64,000 bases of DNA from Niabella soli DSM 19437 (GTDB lineage: Bacteria > Bacteroidota > Bacteroidia > Chitinophagales > Chitinophagaceae): positions 3,348,001-3,412,000 of the forward strand of contig NZ_CP007035.1 in assembly GCF_000243115.2 (NCBI RefSeq). The letters run 5' to 3'. The position numbers were made by a program, and so were the translations under genes. This document shows positions 36,511-45,016 of the stretch, one piece after another. The notes beneath the pieces were generated by a model, which worked only from the letters and a program-made list of their open reading frames with translations, was not told where the DNA came from and searched no databases. Each line of letters begins with the position of its first letter. Within the stretch, counting starts at the first letter, position 1.

Positions 36511-37734
36511 TTATTTTCCTGGTTTCTCCGGCAGCCAGGGCATGGGCGGAATTTTTGCGGGCATGCGATAATAGTTGTTTCTTAAAGAATCATTCCATCC
36601 CGCCGGGTTTTTATCAAAGCTCCGGCTGTTAAAGTAAACGCTGCCTTCGATTTTGGGATTGCTTCTTAAAATTTTTATCTGGTCCGGTATCTGAGAGGGT
36701 TTCCGCCAGTTGGCGTTGCTATTCTCATAATAACGATAGATGCCATGGCCAATGTATACATGCCGGCCATAACTATGCCTTGCCCACCAATCTACCAGGG
36801 TTTCGTAAGGGATCAGTTTATCTCCAATTTCACGATACAACTGTGGGGTTACATAATCGATCCATCCCTTGCGCAGCCATAATAAAATATCGGCATAAAG
36901 GTCGTCATAGTTGGTCATCCCCGCTTTTGAATTGCTGCCTTCAGGATCCTGCGAGGCGTTTCTCCATACAGCAAAGGGGCTGATGCCGAATTTGCACCAG
37001 GGCTTTATGGTTTTAATAGCGATGTCCAGGTTCCGGATCATAGAATCCACATTGGCCCTTCTCCAATCGGCCTTGCTCAAACGTGTGCCGGACATTTTAT
37101 AGGCATAATCATCCGGGAACGGTTTTGACCCGATCGGGTAAGGATAAAAATAATCATCCATGTGAATACCGTCCACATCATAGCGGCGAACAATATCTTT
37201 TACGATTTCGATAACAAATTGCTGTACCTGTTTATTGGCGGGGTTAAAATAGCGGGTAGTTCCGTAGGTTACAAACCAGTCGGGCTTTTTGCGGATCATG
37301 TTGTCCGGTGCAATGGACGAAGATCCTATTCTAAACTCCGCGCGATAGGGATTCAGCCAGGCATGAAACTCCATTCCCCTTTTATGCGCTTCCGTAATCA
37401 TAAAGGCAAGCGGATCGTAAAAAGGAACGGGCGCCCTGCCCTGTACGCCGGTAAGCCATTCGCTCCAGGGCTCATAAGGAGATGGGTAAAAAGCATCACC
37501 GCTGGGGCGCACCTGAACGATGACGGCATTCATGCCGTTTCGCTTGTGCATATCCAGTTGGCGGATAAACTCTGCTTTCTGCTGTTCGACGGTGGCGTTT
37601 TTTGGAGGCCAGTCGATTCCCAGAACGGTGGCAATCCAGACACCGCGAAATTCATATTCCGGATTCTGTGCTGTTACGCGGGTACATAGCGCGAAAGCTA
37701 TCATGCAGACAAGGGCAATACGGATCTGTTTCAT
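36511..37734 (-). CDS. Exported GHL10 (DUF187) family glycosyl hydrolase-like protein
   Basis: A 407-residue exported protein with a signal peptide ending near TAQ (residue 23) and a glycosyl hydrolase-like 10 (GHL10, PF02638) TIM barrel. Signature segments are EFRGVWIATVLGIDWP, NGMNAVIVQVRPSGDAFYPS, EFHAWLNPYRAEF and DGIHMDDYFYPYP, which is the family's most conserved stretch. Some members act on peptidoglycan or on exopolysaccharide, but no activity can be assigned from sequence. It is a lone gene; the stop faces a terminator of asnS, and the start lies next to marR. Confidence 0.9.
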   Translation of the reverse strand: MKQIRIALVCMIAFALCTRVTAQNPEYEFRGVWIATVLGIDWPPKNATVEQQKAEFIRQLDMHKRNGMNAVIVQVRPSGDAFYPSPYEPWSEWLTGVQGRAPVPFYDPLAFMITEAHKRGMEFHAWLNPYRAEFRIGSSSIAPDNMIRKKPDWFVTYGTTRYFNPANKQVQQFVIEIVKDIVRRYDVDGIHMDDYFYPYPIGSKPFPDDYAYKMSGTRLSKADWRRANVDSMIRNLDIAIKTIKPWCKFGISPFAVWRNASQDPEGSNSKAGMTNYDDLYADILLWLRKGWIDYVTPQLYREIGDKLIPYETLVDWWARHSYGRHVYIGHGIYRYYENSNANWRKPSQIPDQIKILRSNPKIEGSVYFNSRSFDKNPAGWNDSLRNNYYRMPAKIPPMPWLPEKPGK

Positions 37735-37778
37735 AGCTTACAAATGTAATTGAACCGGTGGGTAATAAAAAACCGTTA

Positions 37779-38228
37779 TCACTTATGCAGTTTGTCCAGC
37801 ATGGCGCTGATCAGCTCAGCTTCTTCGGGGCTTACGGCGCTAAAGAATTCAGCTATATGATCTTCTGTATTGTCGAGCAGTTCTAATTTTTCCAGTCCTT
37901 TGTCCGTGATCGCTACATCCACCAGGCGGTTATCAGTATTATTTATATTTTTTGTAACAAGTTCTTTCAGCACCAGGCGATCTACGATGCGGCTGGTATC
38001 GCTCATTTTATCCATCATGCGTTCGCGGATCTGCAGGGTGGAAAGAGGGTTGGGCAGGCATCCTCTTAATATGCGTAAAATATTATACTGCTGAATGGTA
38101 AGATTTTCTCTTTTGAATCCGGTCTTTAAAAAAGATTGGAGATTCCCGCTTGTGTAGATCAAATTGAGCGCAAGTTTTTGGTAGCTGTTTTTAAAAGTAC
38201 GTTGGTTTAATTTTTCCTGAATAGACAT
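37779..38228 (-). CDS. MarR-family transcriptional regulator
   Basis: A 149-residue winged-helix regulator. The MarR fold is visible as NLTIQQYNILRILRG, then the recognition helix region MMDKMSDTSRIVDRLVLKELV and the wing NINNTDNRLVDVAITDKGLEKL (quoted here in parts: NINNTDNRLVDV and ITDKGLEKL). I chose the ATG at 38228; a GTG two codons earlier is an alternative. It diverges from the aldo/keto reductase gene across a 129-bp gap with a small palindrome, so autoregulation and control of that gene are likely. Confidence 0.87.
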   Translation of the reverse strand: MSIQEKLNQRTFKNSYQKLALNLIYTSGNLQSFLKTGFKRENLTIQQYNILRILRGCLPNPLSTLQIRERMMDKMSDTSRIVDRLVLKELVTKNINNTDNRLVDVAITDKGLEKLELLDNTEDHIAEFFSAVSPEEAELISAMLDKLHK

Positions 38229-38265
38229 AACCACGGTTTAGTTTCTTATCTTTTCAAAACAAAGC

Positions 38266-38278
38266 TATTTTGAAAATA
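38266..38278. promoter_or_regulatory. Palindrome between marR and the aldo/keto reductase gene
   Basis: TATTTTGAAAATA is a perfect 6+1+6 inverted repeat in the divergent gap. MarR proteins bind such short palindromes in front of their own gene (known); binding here is inferred. Confidence 0.35.
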
Positions 38279-38357
38279 ATTTGAATATGAAATTTAATAA
38301 AAAAATGTCATTTCCGGTGCATAAGATTATAATGAAGGATGTTAAATTATTTTAGTA

Positions 38358-39251
38358 ATGGAGTATAAGATTTTAGGGGCGGCAGGCTGGAAGGTTTCAG
38401 CATTGAGTTTTGGCTGCATGTCGCTTGATGACAGCACTGCCACAGAAGCCGCAACCCTTATTGGCCGGGCGGTTGATGCAGGGATCAATTTTTTTGATAC
38501 GGCCGATCTTTATGAGAAAGGGGTGAATGAAGAGAAAGTAGGCAAGGCGCTGAAAGCAGTTCGGGACAAGGTTTTTATCGCCACCAAGGCAGGCAACCAA
38601 TGGCGGGCGGATGGCTCCGGATGGGACTGGAACCCGCGACCCGCCTATATTCTGGACTGTGTGGAAAAGAGCCTGCAGCGGTTGCAGACAGATTATATTG
38701 ACCTGTACCAACTGCACGGCGGAACAATGGAAGATCCTATTGACGACATTATTGATCTGTTTGAACGGCTAAAGCAACAGGGAAAAATCCGGGAGTATGG
38801 GATCAGCAGCATCCGCCCCACCGTGATCCGGGAATATGTGCAGCGGTCTGCTATTGTAAGCGTAATGACGCAGTACAGCCTGCTGGACCGGCGGCCAGAG
38901 GAAAGCACGCTCCCTTTGCTGAAAGCCAATAATAAAGCCGTTTTGGTCCGCGGGGCATTTGCCCAGGGATTATTGATCAACAAGCCGGCAAAGGAATACC
39001 TGGGGCGCAGCGCCGGTGAGGTGGATCGTATTCAGCAGTTGCAGCAAGAACTTAGCGCAAAAGGATACACGCCCCAGCAGTTGGCGCTAAATTTCGTATT
39101 GCAAAATCCTGCGGTAACAACGGTGGTTGCGGGAATAAGAACCGACCAGCAACTTTCCGAGCTGTTGGAAGCTGCCCAACCGGTGGCTGAAGCCGATATG
39201 GAGCAATTATCGGCAGCCATAGCCCCCAATTTCTACAAAGAGCACCGGTAA
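38358..39251 (+). CDS. Aldo/keto reductase
   Basis: A 297-residue NADPH-dependent oxidoreductase with an (alpha/beta)8 barrel. The catalytic tetrad can be read: Asp in FFDTADLYEKG (Asp and Tyr), Lys in VFIATKAGNQ, His in DLYQLHGGTMED. The cofactor site appears in the C-terminal VVAGIRTDQQLSELLEAA. It belongs to the large AKR group whose members reduce many aldehydes and ketones, so the substrate is unknown. The divergent marR gene suggests it is induced by a small-molecule signal. Confidence 0.92.
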   Translation: MEYKILGAAGWKVSALSFGCMSLDDSTATEAATLIGRAVDAGINFFDTADLYEKGVNEEKVGKALKAVRDKVFIATKAGNQWRADGSGWDWNPRPAYILDCVEKSLQRLQTDYIDLYQLHGGTMEDPIDDIIDLFERLKQQGKIREYGISSIRPTVIREYVQRSAIVSVMTQYSLLDRRPEESTLPLLKANNKAVLVRGAFAQGLLINKPAKEYLGRSAGEVDRIQQLQQELSAKGYTPQQLALNFVLQNPAVTTVVAGIRTDQQLSELLEAAQPVAEADMEQLSAAIAPNFYKEHR

Positions 39252-39296
39252 TAAAAAAATAGCAGGGCAAATTAGGCTGTGTATAAAAAATATCCT

Positions 39297-39304
39297 TATT
39301 TTTG
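39297..39304 (+). promoter_or_regulatory. -7 element of the tRNA-Asn promoter
   Basis: TATTTTTG, followed by CA, 36 bases before the tRNA. The same ten bases precede tRNA-Phe. Confidence 0.5.
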
Positions 39305-39340
39305 CAGCCCTCAATCGCGCTATGCAATTAGGGAAAACAT

Positions 39341-39414
39341 TCCTCCTTAGCTCAGTTGGTTAGAGCATCTGACTGTTAATCAGAGGGTCGCTGGTTCAAG
39401 TCCAGCAGGGGGAG
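39341..39414 (+). tRNA. tRNA-Asn (GTT)
   Basis: A 74-base cloverleaf: acceptor TCCTCCT/AGGGGGA (one T-G wobble), D arm GCTC/GAGC, anticodon stem TCTGA/TCAGA around CTGTTAA (anticodon GTT), T arm GCTGG/CCAGC with TTCAAGT, discriminator G. The 3' CCA is encoded at 39415-39417. An integrase gene follows 222 bp downstream, so the 3' half may be an attachment site. Confidence 0.96.
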
Positions 39415-39448
39415 CCAAAGACGAACCCAAAAGACGTCAACGAACGCT

Positions 39449-39473
39449 GAAACCCGCTACTATAGCGGGTTTC
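39449..39473 (+). terminator. Hairpin terminator after tRNA-Asn
   Basis: GAAACCCGCT (39449-39458) and AGCGGGTTTC (39464-39473) form a perfect 10-bp stem with a 5-base loop. The T-run after it is short (CATTTTGG), so termination may be partial. Confidence 0.65.
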
Positions 39474-39638
39474 GTCATTTTGGCACCTTGTGTCATTTCC
39501 GCTGAAATCCGCTTATTTCCGTTGGTTTATTTGCCATTTTCTTTGCCGTTTTGTTTGCCATTTGCACGGGTTTTGATACTCCCTATCTGGAAAAATGCTG
39601 GAATAACCCCAGCGATTGTGAACCAAAGAGAGGACATC

Positions 39639-40976
39639 ATGGCAGTATCTATCGGCATCTTAATAAACTATCGGAACCGGAAAAATAAGAAAGGGCTTTA
39701 CCCTATTCATATCCGTGTTACAATTGATAATAATCCCCAGTATTACCTGGTGGATCTTCCCGTAAAGGTCAGCATGGAAGACTGGACGGGCCATGATCTT
39801 TTCTGGGTGGCCGAAACCAACCCCTATAACCTTGAAATTAATGAAGCCATTAATCAAATGCGTACCAAGATCATTGATTTACACCGGAGTTTGTATTCCC
39901 AGAAAAGAAAGCTCTCTTTTTACCATATTGACAAAGTCCTCGGGTTTAAAGGAAACCGGGAAGTTTTCAACGATTACTTCAAAAACTATATGAGAAAACC
40001 GCCTCCAACAGTAGTTCTTACCGATGTTACCTGGGAGAAATACGATGCTTTTATTAAGCACCTGGATAAATTCAACCCTGCCCTGCGCTTTGATGAGATC
40101 GATTGGGAAATGGTCGCCCGCATCCGTAATTACCTTGCCCAACAGCGCGGAAGAAAAGGCGACTTACTCGCTCCTGCTACCATCAAATCTTATTTTGACA
40201 AGTTTAAAGTGGTGCTGGAATATGCGGCAAAACGGGACGGAATGCTGGATATTAAACAGGTAGAATCTTTCTTTGAAGATGTAAAAATATCGGTACCCGA
40301 TAAAGAAGAAGGGCTGCACCTGGAGATCACCGAGATCAAGTCCTTCAAAAAAGTGGTAACGGATAAACAATATCCGGCGCAAAAGCGAGATCAGCGGTTA
40401 TTCCTTTTTCAAATCTACACCGGCTATTATTATAACGACCTGAAGGTATTGAAGCGGAAGCACGTACGGAAAGATTTTGAGCATGGTTATTATATTATTG
40501 GGGAACGAGATAAAAACGGCAACGCCACTATTATCCCATTATGGAAATTTCCGGATGGTGTTGCTACATTGGAAGAATTTATGGATCCCAATACGGAAAG
40601 TGAGTACTGGTTCCGCCGGAATATTTTTGTAGACCCGCAGGTGTATAACCGGAATGTAAAGGTGATCGCCAAGGCGGCGGGAATTAACAGAGAGATCTCC
40701 AATAAAATTGCGCGCCATACCCAGAAGACATTTTCTTTTTCCGGCATATTCAGAATGCCGTTGCGTATGATATCTTTAATCCAAAGTAATAGTTCCTCTA
40801 TACCGGCTTCAACTTTTTGCGTACGGGCCTTTTGCCTTTTTTCCTGCGCAGCTTCATCTACTGGCGTACCTTTACTTTCCGCTTTCTGTTCTTCACGGTC
40901 CGCCCGTTTGCTGATCCATTCCTGCACCCAGGCAGGCATTGGGCTCCGGGTAAAAATTCCGGGCTGGCCCGCATAA
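39639..40976 (+). pseudogene. Truncated tyrosine recombinase (integrase)
   Basis: The first about 364 residues are a Bacteroidota-type tyrosine recombinase: an arm-binding-like N-terminus (ILINYRNRKNKKGLYPIHIRV), a SAM-like core-binding domain (residues about 115-225) and the start of the catalytic domain (RLFLFQIYTGYYYNDLKVL). The frame then breaks after NKIARHTQKTF, near 40730, into sequence that is simply the antisense of the neighbouring SWIM gene, and stops at 40976. The region with the late catalytic His/Arg and the nucleophilic Tyr is gone, so it cannot recombine. The ATG at 39639 is preferred over the open frame from 39480. Its position right after tRNA-Asn fits an integrated element that was later mostly deleted. 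Confidence 0.75.
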
Positions 40977-41224
40977 AGTAAAAGCAGCCCCAGGCCATGT
41001 TTGCAGGGAAACTTACGGCTGGGGCAACTGCATTTAAAAGCAATATTGCCAAGGGCTACCTGTGTTTGATAAGGCTTGCTGCCACTGCCTTTGCATTCGC
41101 CCCATAATGCTGTATCACTAACACCTATGGTCACCCATTTACTTCCTTCAGCAAGTCCCTTCCCTGCTTTTTGGGAGGATTCATCCGGGGCCAGCGCCAA
41201 TACCTGCTCCTTCGTAAATTGCAA
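40490..41224 (-). pseudogene. SWIM zinc finger protein, C-terminus lost at a junction
   Basis: Residues 1 to about 165 match the bacterial SWIM zinc finger family of the type that starts FTKEQVLALAPDESSQKAG; the zinc motif CSCPSRKFPCKHGLGL is intact. From NMPEKENVFW on, near 40730, the frame runs into the antisense of the integrase and ends at 40490, so the normal C-terminal part is missing. Start is a TTG at 41224, the only start after an in-frame stop. Intact homologues usually lie in operons with MoxR/VWA-type genes (family knowledge); none are here. The protein might still be made, but a full function is unlikely. Confidence 0.7.
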
Positions 41225-41478
41225 TGCTGTTTAATTTTGTTGGATGAAAATTAGGTATTTTTCCCAGTAAAATGAAACGAGGAGGATAAAACAATTATTG
41301 TAAATGATAACGGGTTACCTTTCTCATCAGTTGGTATTAACGTCCGCTATGCGTGTACTATAAATACCATATTGAACTTTTTAAGGGTTGCCCTGCAGCA
41401 ACTACTTTCCCATTTTTAATAAAAAAAATAACTGTGCAAAAACACTGCACAGATCACTTGCAATTTTACATTAGCATC

Positions 41479-41602
41479 GCGTAAGGGATAGACGCGGAAA
41501 GCCCGAAGGGCGCCGGAGTGAAGCGGAGACGCAGCGAGGACTTGCAGCAAATAGCCCGACCCGAGGCCGCGGGCATTGTGCAGTAGCGGCGAGGGGGCGT
41601 CA
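41479..41602 (+). ncRNA. GC-rich structured leader or candidate RNA upstream of rtcB
   Basis: About 120 bases, much richer in G+C than the flanks, ending 11 bases before the rtcB ATG. GACGC (41491-41495) can close with GCGTC (41597-41601). Inside are hairpins GCCC-GAA-GGGC (41501-41511) and GCCCG/CGGGC (41554-41558 and 41570-41574), and an imperfect repeat (GCGGAAAGCCCGA / GCAAATAGCCCGA). Upstream, 41225-41478 holds a CTGTGC/GCACAG stem (41432-41452) and nothing else seen. I recall related GC-rich intergenic elements in Bacteroidota but cannot confirm that. Confidence 0.45.
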
Positions 41603-41613
41603 AAAAATATTTT

Positions 41614-43053
41614 ATGAGTAAATTAAATTTAACAGGTAAGGAATTAAGAGCCATCGGTTATCCGGAAGGGCCTGTCATATCTGTTGCGATGAATATTATG
41701 CGCAAAGCATACAAGTATGAAAGCAAAGCGGATGCCTTAAATAGGTTGAAGCAAATTCTTGAAACGCCGGAGAATTTTGTTACGGATGAAGTTTTGGGAA
41801 ACATTGCACAACAGCTTTTGCCAAAGCCGCGGGATATTGAAGGTGCGGAAATATCACTGAACCAAACCGGCATTTCCTTTAATGTATTCGGGCAGGAACA
41901 TATTGAAGAAGGCGCTATGCACCAAATGTACCAGGCGGCAAAATTGCCTGTTGCTGTGGCAGGCGCTTTAATGCCCGATGCGCACAGTGGTTACGGGTTG
42001 CCTATCGGTGGCGTGCTGGCAACCGATAATGCGGTGATTCCTTATGGCGTGGGTGTGGATATTGGCTGCCGCATGTGTCTGAGCATTTTTGATCTGAACC
42101 CGAAAGACTTGTTGGATCGCGAAGCATTTTTTGCAAGGGAATTGGGAGAAGCTACTTTATTTGGAAGCGGCGCCCAGTTTGATAACGCAGCTAACGATGA
42201 AGTAATGGACAATCCTTTGTTTTACGAAATGCCATTGCTGAAAAATCTTCATGGACGTGCATGGAAGCAGTTGGGGACGTCGGGCTCCGGCAATCACTTC
42301 GCGGAATTTGGCGTGGTAAACATTACAGAGAAAGATGAAGTAGCCGGAGTTGAAGCGGGTACTTATATCGGCTTTCTAACGCATTCCGGTTCCCGTGCCT
42401 TGGGTGCGCATATCGCCAATCATTACACCAGGCTAGCCATTAGTAAACGCCGCTTGCCGCAAGAAGCCAAAAACCTTGCCTGGCTGGGCTTGGACGAGCA
42501 AGAAGGGATGGAATACTGGCTGGCGATGAACCTGGCCGGGGATTATGCATCTGCCTGTCACCATGTGATCCATAATAAAATTGCGAAGCAATTAGGCCGC
42601 GAACCGGTTAAGATTGTCGAGAATCATCACAATTTTGCATGGAAGGAAATACTGGATGGTAAAGAAGTGATTGTACATCGTAAAGGCGCTACCCCTGCCG
42701 GAAAAGAGGTACTGGGCATTATACCGGGCAGCATGACAGCAGACGGCTTTATTGTAAAAGGCAAAGGTGAAGTAGCTGCCGTTAACTCAGCTTCCCATGG
42801 AGCAGGCCGTAGAATGAGCCGTAGTCGCGCAATTCAGTCTGTTACTGATAAAGAGTTCAGGGATGAACTAAAAAAGTTCGGAGTGAAACTGCTGGGTGGC
42901 GGACTGGACGAATCGCCTTTTGCTTATAAAGATATCCACACGGTGATGCAATCGCAAAAAGCATTGGTGGACATTATCGGTACGTTTACTCCAAAAATTG
43001 TGAAGATGGATGGTGCCAGCCACCGGAGCTGGAAGAAAAAGAATGTAGAGTAG
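41614..43053 (+). CDS. rtcB: RNA-splicing ligase RtcB
   Basis: GTP- and manganese-dependent ligase that joins 2',3'-cyclic phosphate or 3'-phosphate to 5'-hydroxyl RNA ends in RNA repair. The 479-residue protein has PDAHSGYGLPIGGV, the metal-binding VDIGCRMCLSIF (Cys ligand), GSGNHFAEFG, HSGSRALGAHIANHY and SHGAGRRMSRS, whose His is the guanylylated residue. All landmarks are intact. No RtcA or archease gene is adjacent. The GC-rich structured element directly in front of the ATG is likely part of its leader and may control it. Confidence 0.95.
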   Translation: MSKLNLTGKELRAIGYPEGPVISVAMNIMRKAYKYESKADALNRLKQILETPENFVTDEVLGNIAQQLLPKPRDIEGAEISLNQTGISFNVFGQEHIEEGAMHQMYQAAKLPVAVAGALMPDAHSGYGLPIGGVLATDNAVIPYGVGVDIGCRMCLSIFDLNPKDLLDREAFFARELGEATLFGSGAQFDNAANDEVMDNPLFYEMPLLKNLHGRAWKQLGTSGSGNHFAEFGVVNITEKDEVAGVEAGTYIGFLTHSGSRALGAHIANHYTRLAISKRRLPQEAKNLAWLGLDEQEGMEYWLAMNLAGDYASACHHVIHNKIAKQLGREPVKIVENHHNFAWKEILDGKEVIVHRKGATPAGKEVLGIIPGSMTADGFIVKGKGEVAAVNSASHGAGRRMSRSRAIQSVTDKEFRDELKKFGVKLLGGGLDESPFAYKDIHTVMQSQKALVDIIGTFTPKIVKMDGASHRSWKKKNVE

Positions 43054-43332
43054 TAAAGATATATCTTATGCTAGAGTTGTTGTTTCTATACCATGAACGA
43101 CAAAACGTATAAAAGAACGCATAGTTTAATTTCTGAGGTTGATTAATTGACAACAACTGTTAGTGTCATTTCCATTTCTTCCAGCTTACTTTCTGCAATC
43201 ACCATTGTAAGCACTATCAGCGTATTGTCCGCGATCCGGCGGCAACCGATGGATAGCATTGTGTCAAAAGTGTAAAATTTAACTTTTCTGGATTATCGAG
43301 AAAAACCCGGTAATTTCCTTTTCGTGAACTAT

Positions 43333-43710
43333 TCAAATATCGTTAAGTTTTTTATTTAAATCCTGCTCCAGTTCTTCAATAGTTGGCAGGCTGCTTTTAA
43401 GATTGTCTGGAATATTTTCCAATAGCTGGAATTCTCTTACACCCATTGGCTTGTTAATATTACGCAAGGCAAATTCCGCCGCAATATTATTTTTTTCACA
43501 GCATAATAGTATACCGATAGTGGGATTATCATCTGCCTGCTTTATAATACCGTGCACAGCAGAAAGATAAAAATTGAGTTTACCGGCATATTCAGGAATA
43601 AATTTTGTATTCTTTAGCTCAATAACCACGTAGCATTTAAGGCGGGTATGGCAAAATAACAGGTCAATATGATAATCAGTTTTCTCAACGGGTTCCAGGT
43701 ATCAGGTTCG
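43333..43710 (-). pseudogene. YhcG/DUF1016 PDDEXK nuclease, C-terminal remnant
   Basis: The surviving about 125 codons match the C-terminal nuclease part of YhcG (DUF1016): DYHIDLLF...CYVVIELKNTKF provides the PD-(D/E)xK core, followed by PEYAGKLNFYLSAV, DNPTIGILLC and AEFALRNINKPMGVREFQL. The frame opens at an in-frame stop just above 43710, and the N-terminal DUF1016 domain (usually about 200 residues) is absent. An internal ATG at 43629 could make a 98-residue product lacking the first catalytic Asp. I treat it as a relic, part of the same rearranged region as the integrase. Confidence 0.75.
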
Positions 43711-43752
43711 TCAATTCATTGATCAATCTATTTAGGTCTTATTTATAAGCCA

Positions 43753-43977
43753 TTAACTGTTTTCAAGTTGATTTTCATTACCAGTATTGATCACCGGCTT
43801 GATTGCAAAGAGGTTGAAGGATATGTTGGAATAAGAAGCTGCAATGCTAAACGACGTGCTTAATAGCGGTCGGCCATAACCATGAACAGTATCATAATGC
43901 GGACCTTTATCCGGATCCGGTTGAAAAATAATATTAGAAATACAAATAAAAAAGGTATTGGTCCGGATACATAAAAA
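43753..43977 (-). pseudogene. Unrecognised open frame without start codon
   Basis: A 74-codon frame on the minus strand with no ATG, bounded upstream by a stop. It reads NIIFQPDPDKGPHYDTVHGY and later LLSTSFSIAASYSNISFNLF before the stop at 43753. The even codon use and lack of runs suggest former coding sequence, but I do not recognise the family. It may be the C-terminal remnant of a larger gene lost in the same rearrangement. The rest of 43711-44044 shows nothing else. Confidence 0.25.
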
Positions 43978-44044
43978 TTAGTTTTGAATTTATATATGCT
44001 GATGCGGGAGCATTGGATTTTAACAAAAAAACTAAGTGGTTATT

Positions 44045-45013
44045 ATGGATATCAGATATAAAAATAGTCCAGTATTAATCAGCGCAAACGGCCGGCTATC
44101 CTCTAGTGTCCCTGTTTGTTTATTGCAGGCCGGGCATTCGGTCACGTTGGTGACAAACGATACCAGATCCGCATCAACCGACATCTACAATCATATAAAG
44201 GATTTATCGGGAATGGGAGGAGAAAAAATATCTTTAGACCAATTGAAAGTAACAAGTGTATTTGATTGTACTTCCCATTACGAGCTTGCTATCGCAGTGA
44301 CGGGCGAAGATGCCCATGAAAAAAAAGCCATATTAAGGCAATTAGAAGATCATATTTCCGCCGACACCCTTATTGGAATGAACACGGAAAGTATTCCGCT
44401 CAGCACTTTACAGCAGGATTGTGACTACCCGGAGCGGGTGATTGGGCTCAACTGGGTTGAACCCGTACATACGACCTTTTTTTTGGAGATCATAGCGAAT
44501 GACCAAACGGGTAAGGAGCCGGCCAATGATTTGTTCAGGCTGGCCAAAGCATGCTGGAACAAAGATCCGTATCTTGTTTGCAATGATGTTAGCGTGCGTG
44601 CAAAAATGTTCAGTGCCATGGTGCGAGAAGCATTTTTCCTGGTACAAAACGGATATGCTTCTGTTGAGGATATAGACAGGGCCTGCCGGAATGATGCTGG
44701 TTATTACCTGCCTTTTTCGGGCAATTTCAGGTATATGGATCTGATGGGAGCGTATGCTTACGGGTTGGTGATGAAAGATCTCAATCCTGAATTGTCGCAA
44801 GCGACCGCTGTTCCCGAATTTTTTAAGGAAATCATCAGGCAGGGAAGGCTGGGAATGGAATACCAGGAAGGGTTTTATGCATATGAAGAGGATGAGGCGG
44901 AGTATTGGAAAAAACTGTTCAGCAGGTTCAGCCATCAGATCCGGGAGATCATTTGTAAATACCCGTTTAATTACCGTAAGCTTCCTGTTACAGGCAAAAA
45001 AAACGCACTTTAA
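44045..45013 (+). CDS. 3-hydroxyacyl-CoA dehydrogenase-like protein, degenerate active site
   Basis: A 322-residue protein with the two-domain layout of 3-hydroxyacyl-CoA dehydrogenases: an N-terminal Rossmann-like domain (VLISANGRLSSSVPVCLLQAGHSVTLVTND, shown in two parts: VLISANGRLS and LLQAGHSVTLVTND) and a C-terminal helical domain (FSAMVREAFFLVQNGYAS, then FRYMDLMGAYAYG). The Gly-rich loop is eroded, and the catalytic His of the GLHFFNPV motif is replaced: it reads GLNWVEPVHTT. It may bind a nucleotide or acyl compound without normal dehydrogenase activity. I chose the ATG at 44045; a GTG lies three codons earlier. The dipeptidase gene starts 3 bp after its stop. Confidence 0.75.
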   Translation: MDIRYKNSPVLISANGRLSSSVPVCLLQAGHSVTLVTNDTRSASTDIYNHIKDLSGMGGEKISLDQLKVTSVFDCTSHYELAIAVTGEDAHEKKAILRQLEDHISADTLIGMNTESIPLSTLQQDCDYPERVIGLNWVEPVHTTFFLEIIANDQTGKEPANDLFRLAKACWNKDPYLVCNDVSVRAKMFSAMVREAFFLVQNGYASVEDIDRACRNDAGYYLPFSGNFRYMDLMGAYAYGLVMKDLNPELSQATAVPEFFKEIIRQGRLGMEYQEGFYAYEEDEAEYWKKLFSRFSHQIREIICKYPFNYRKLPVTGKKNAL

Positions 45014-45016
45014 TAA

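Noticed and set aside
37162-37689. A 175-codon open frame opposite the GHL10 gene
   Set aside because: Antisense shadow; the GHL10 motifs on the other strand are unambiguous.
43054-43332. Possible 38-codon minus-strand frame after rtcB
   Set aside because: Too short and without any recognisable motif; left as unexplained sequence.
39341-44035. Search by eye for a second copy of the tRNA-Asn 3' end (attR)
   Set aside because: No copy of the T-arm/acceptor sequence was found in the window, so element boundaries cannot be drawn.
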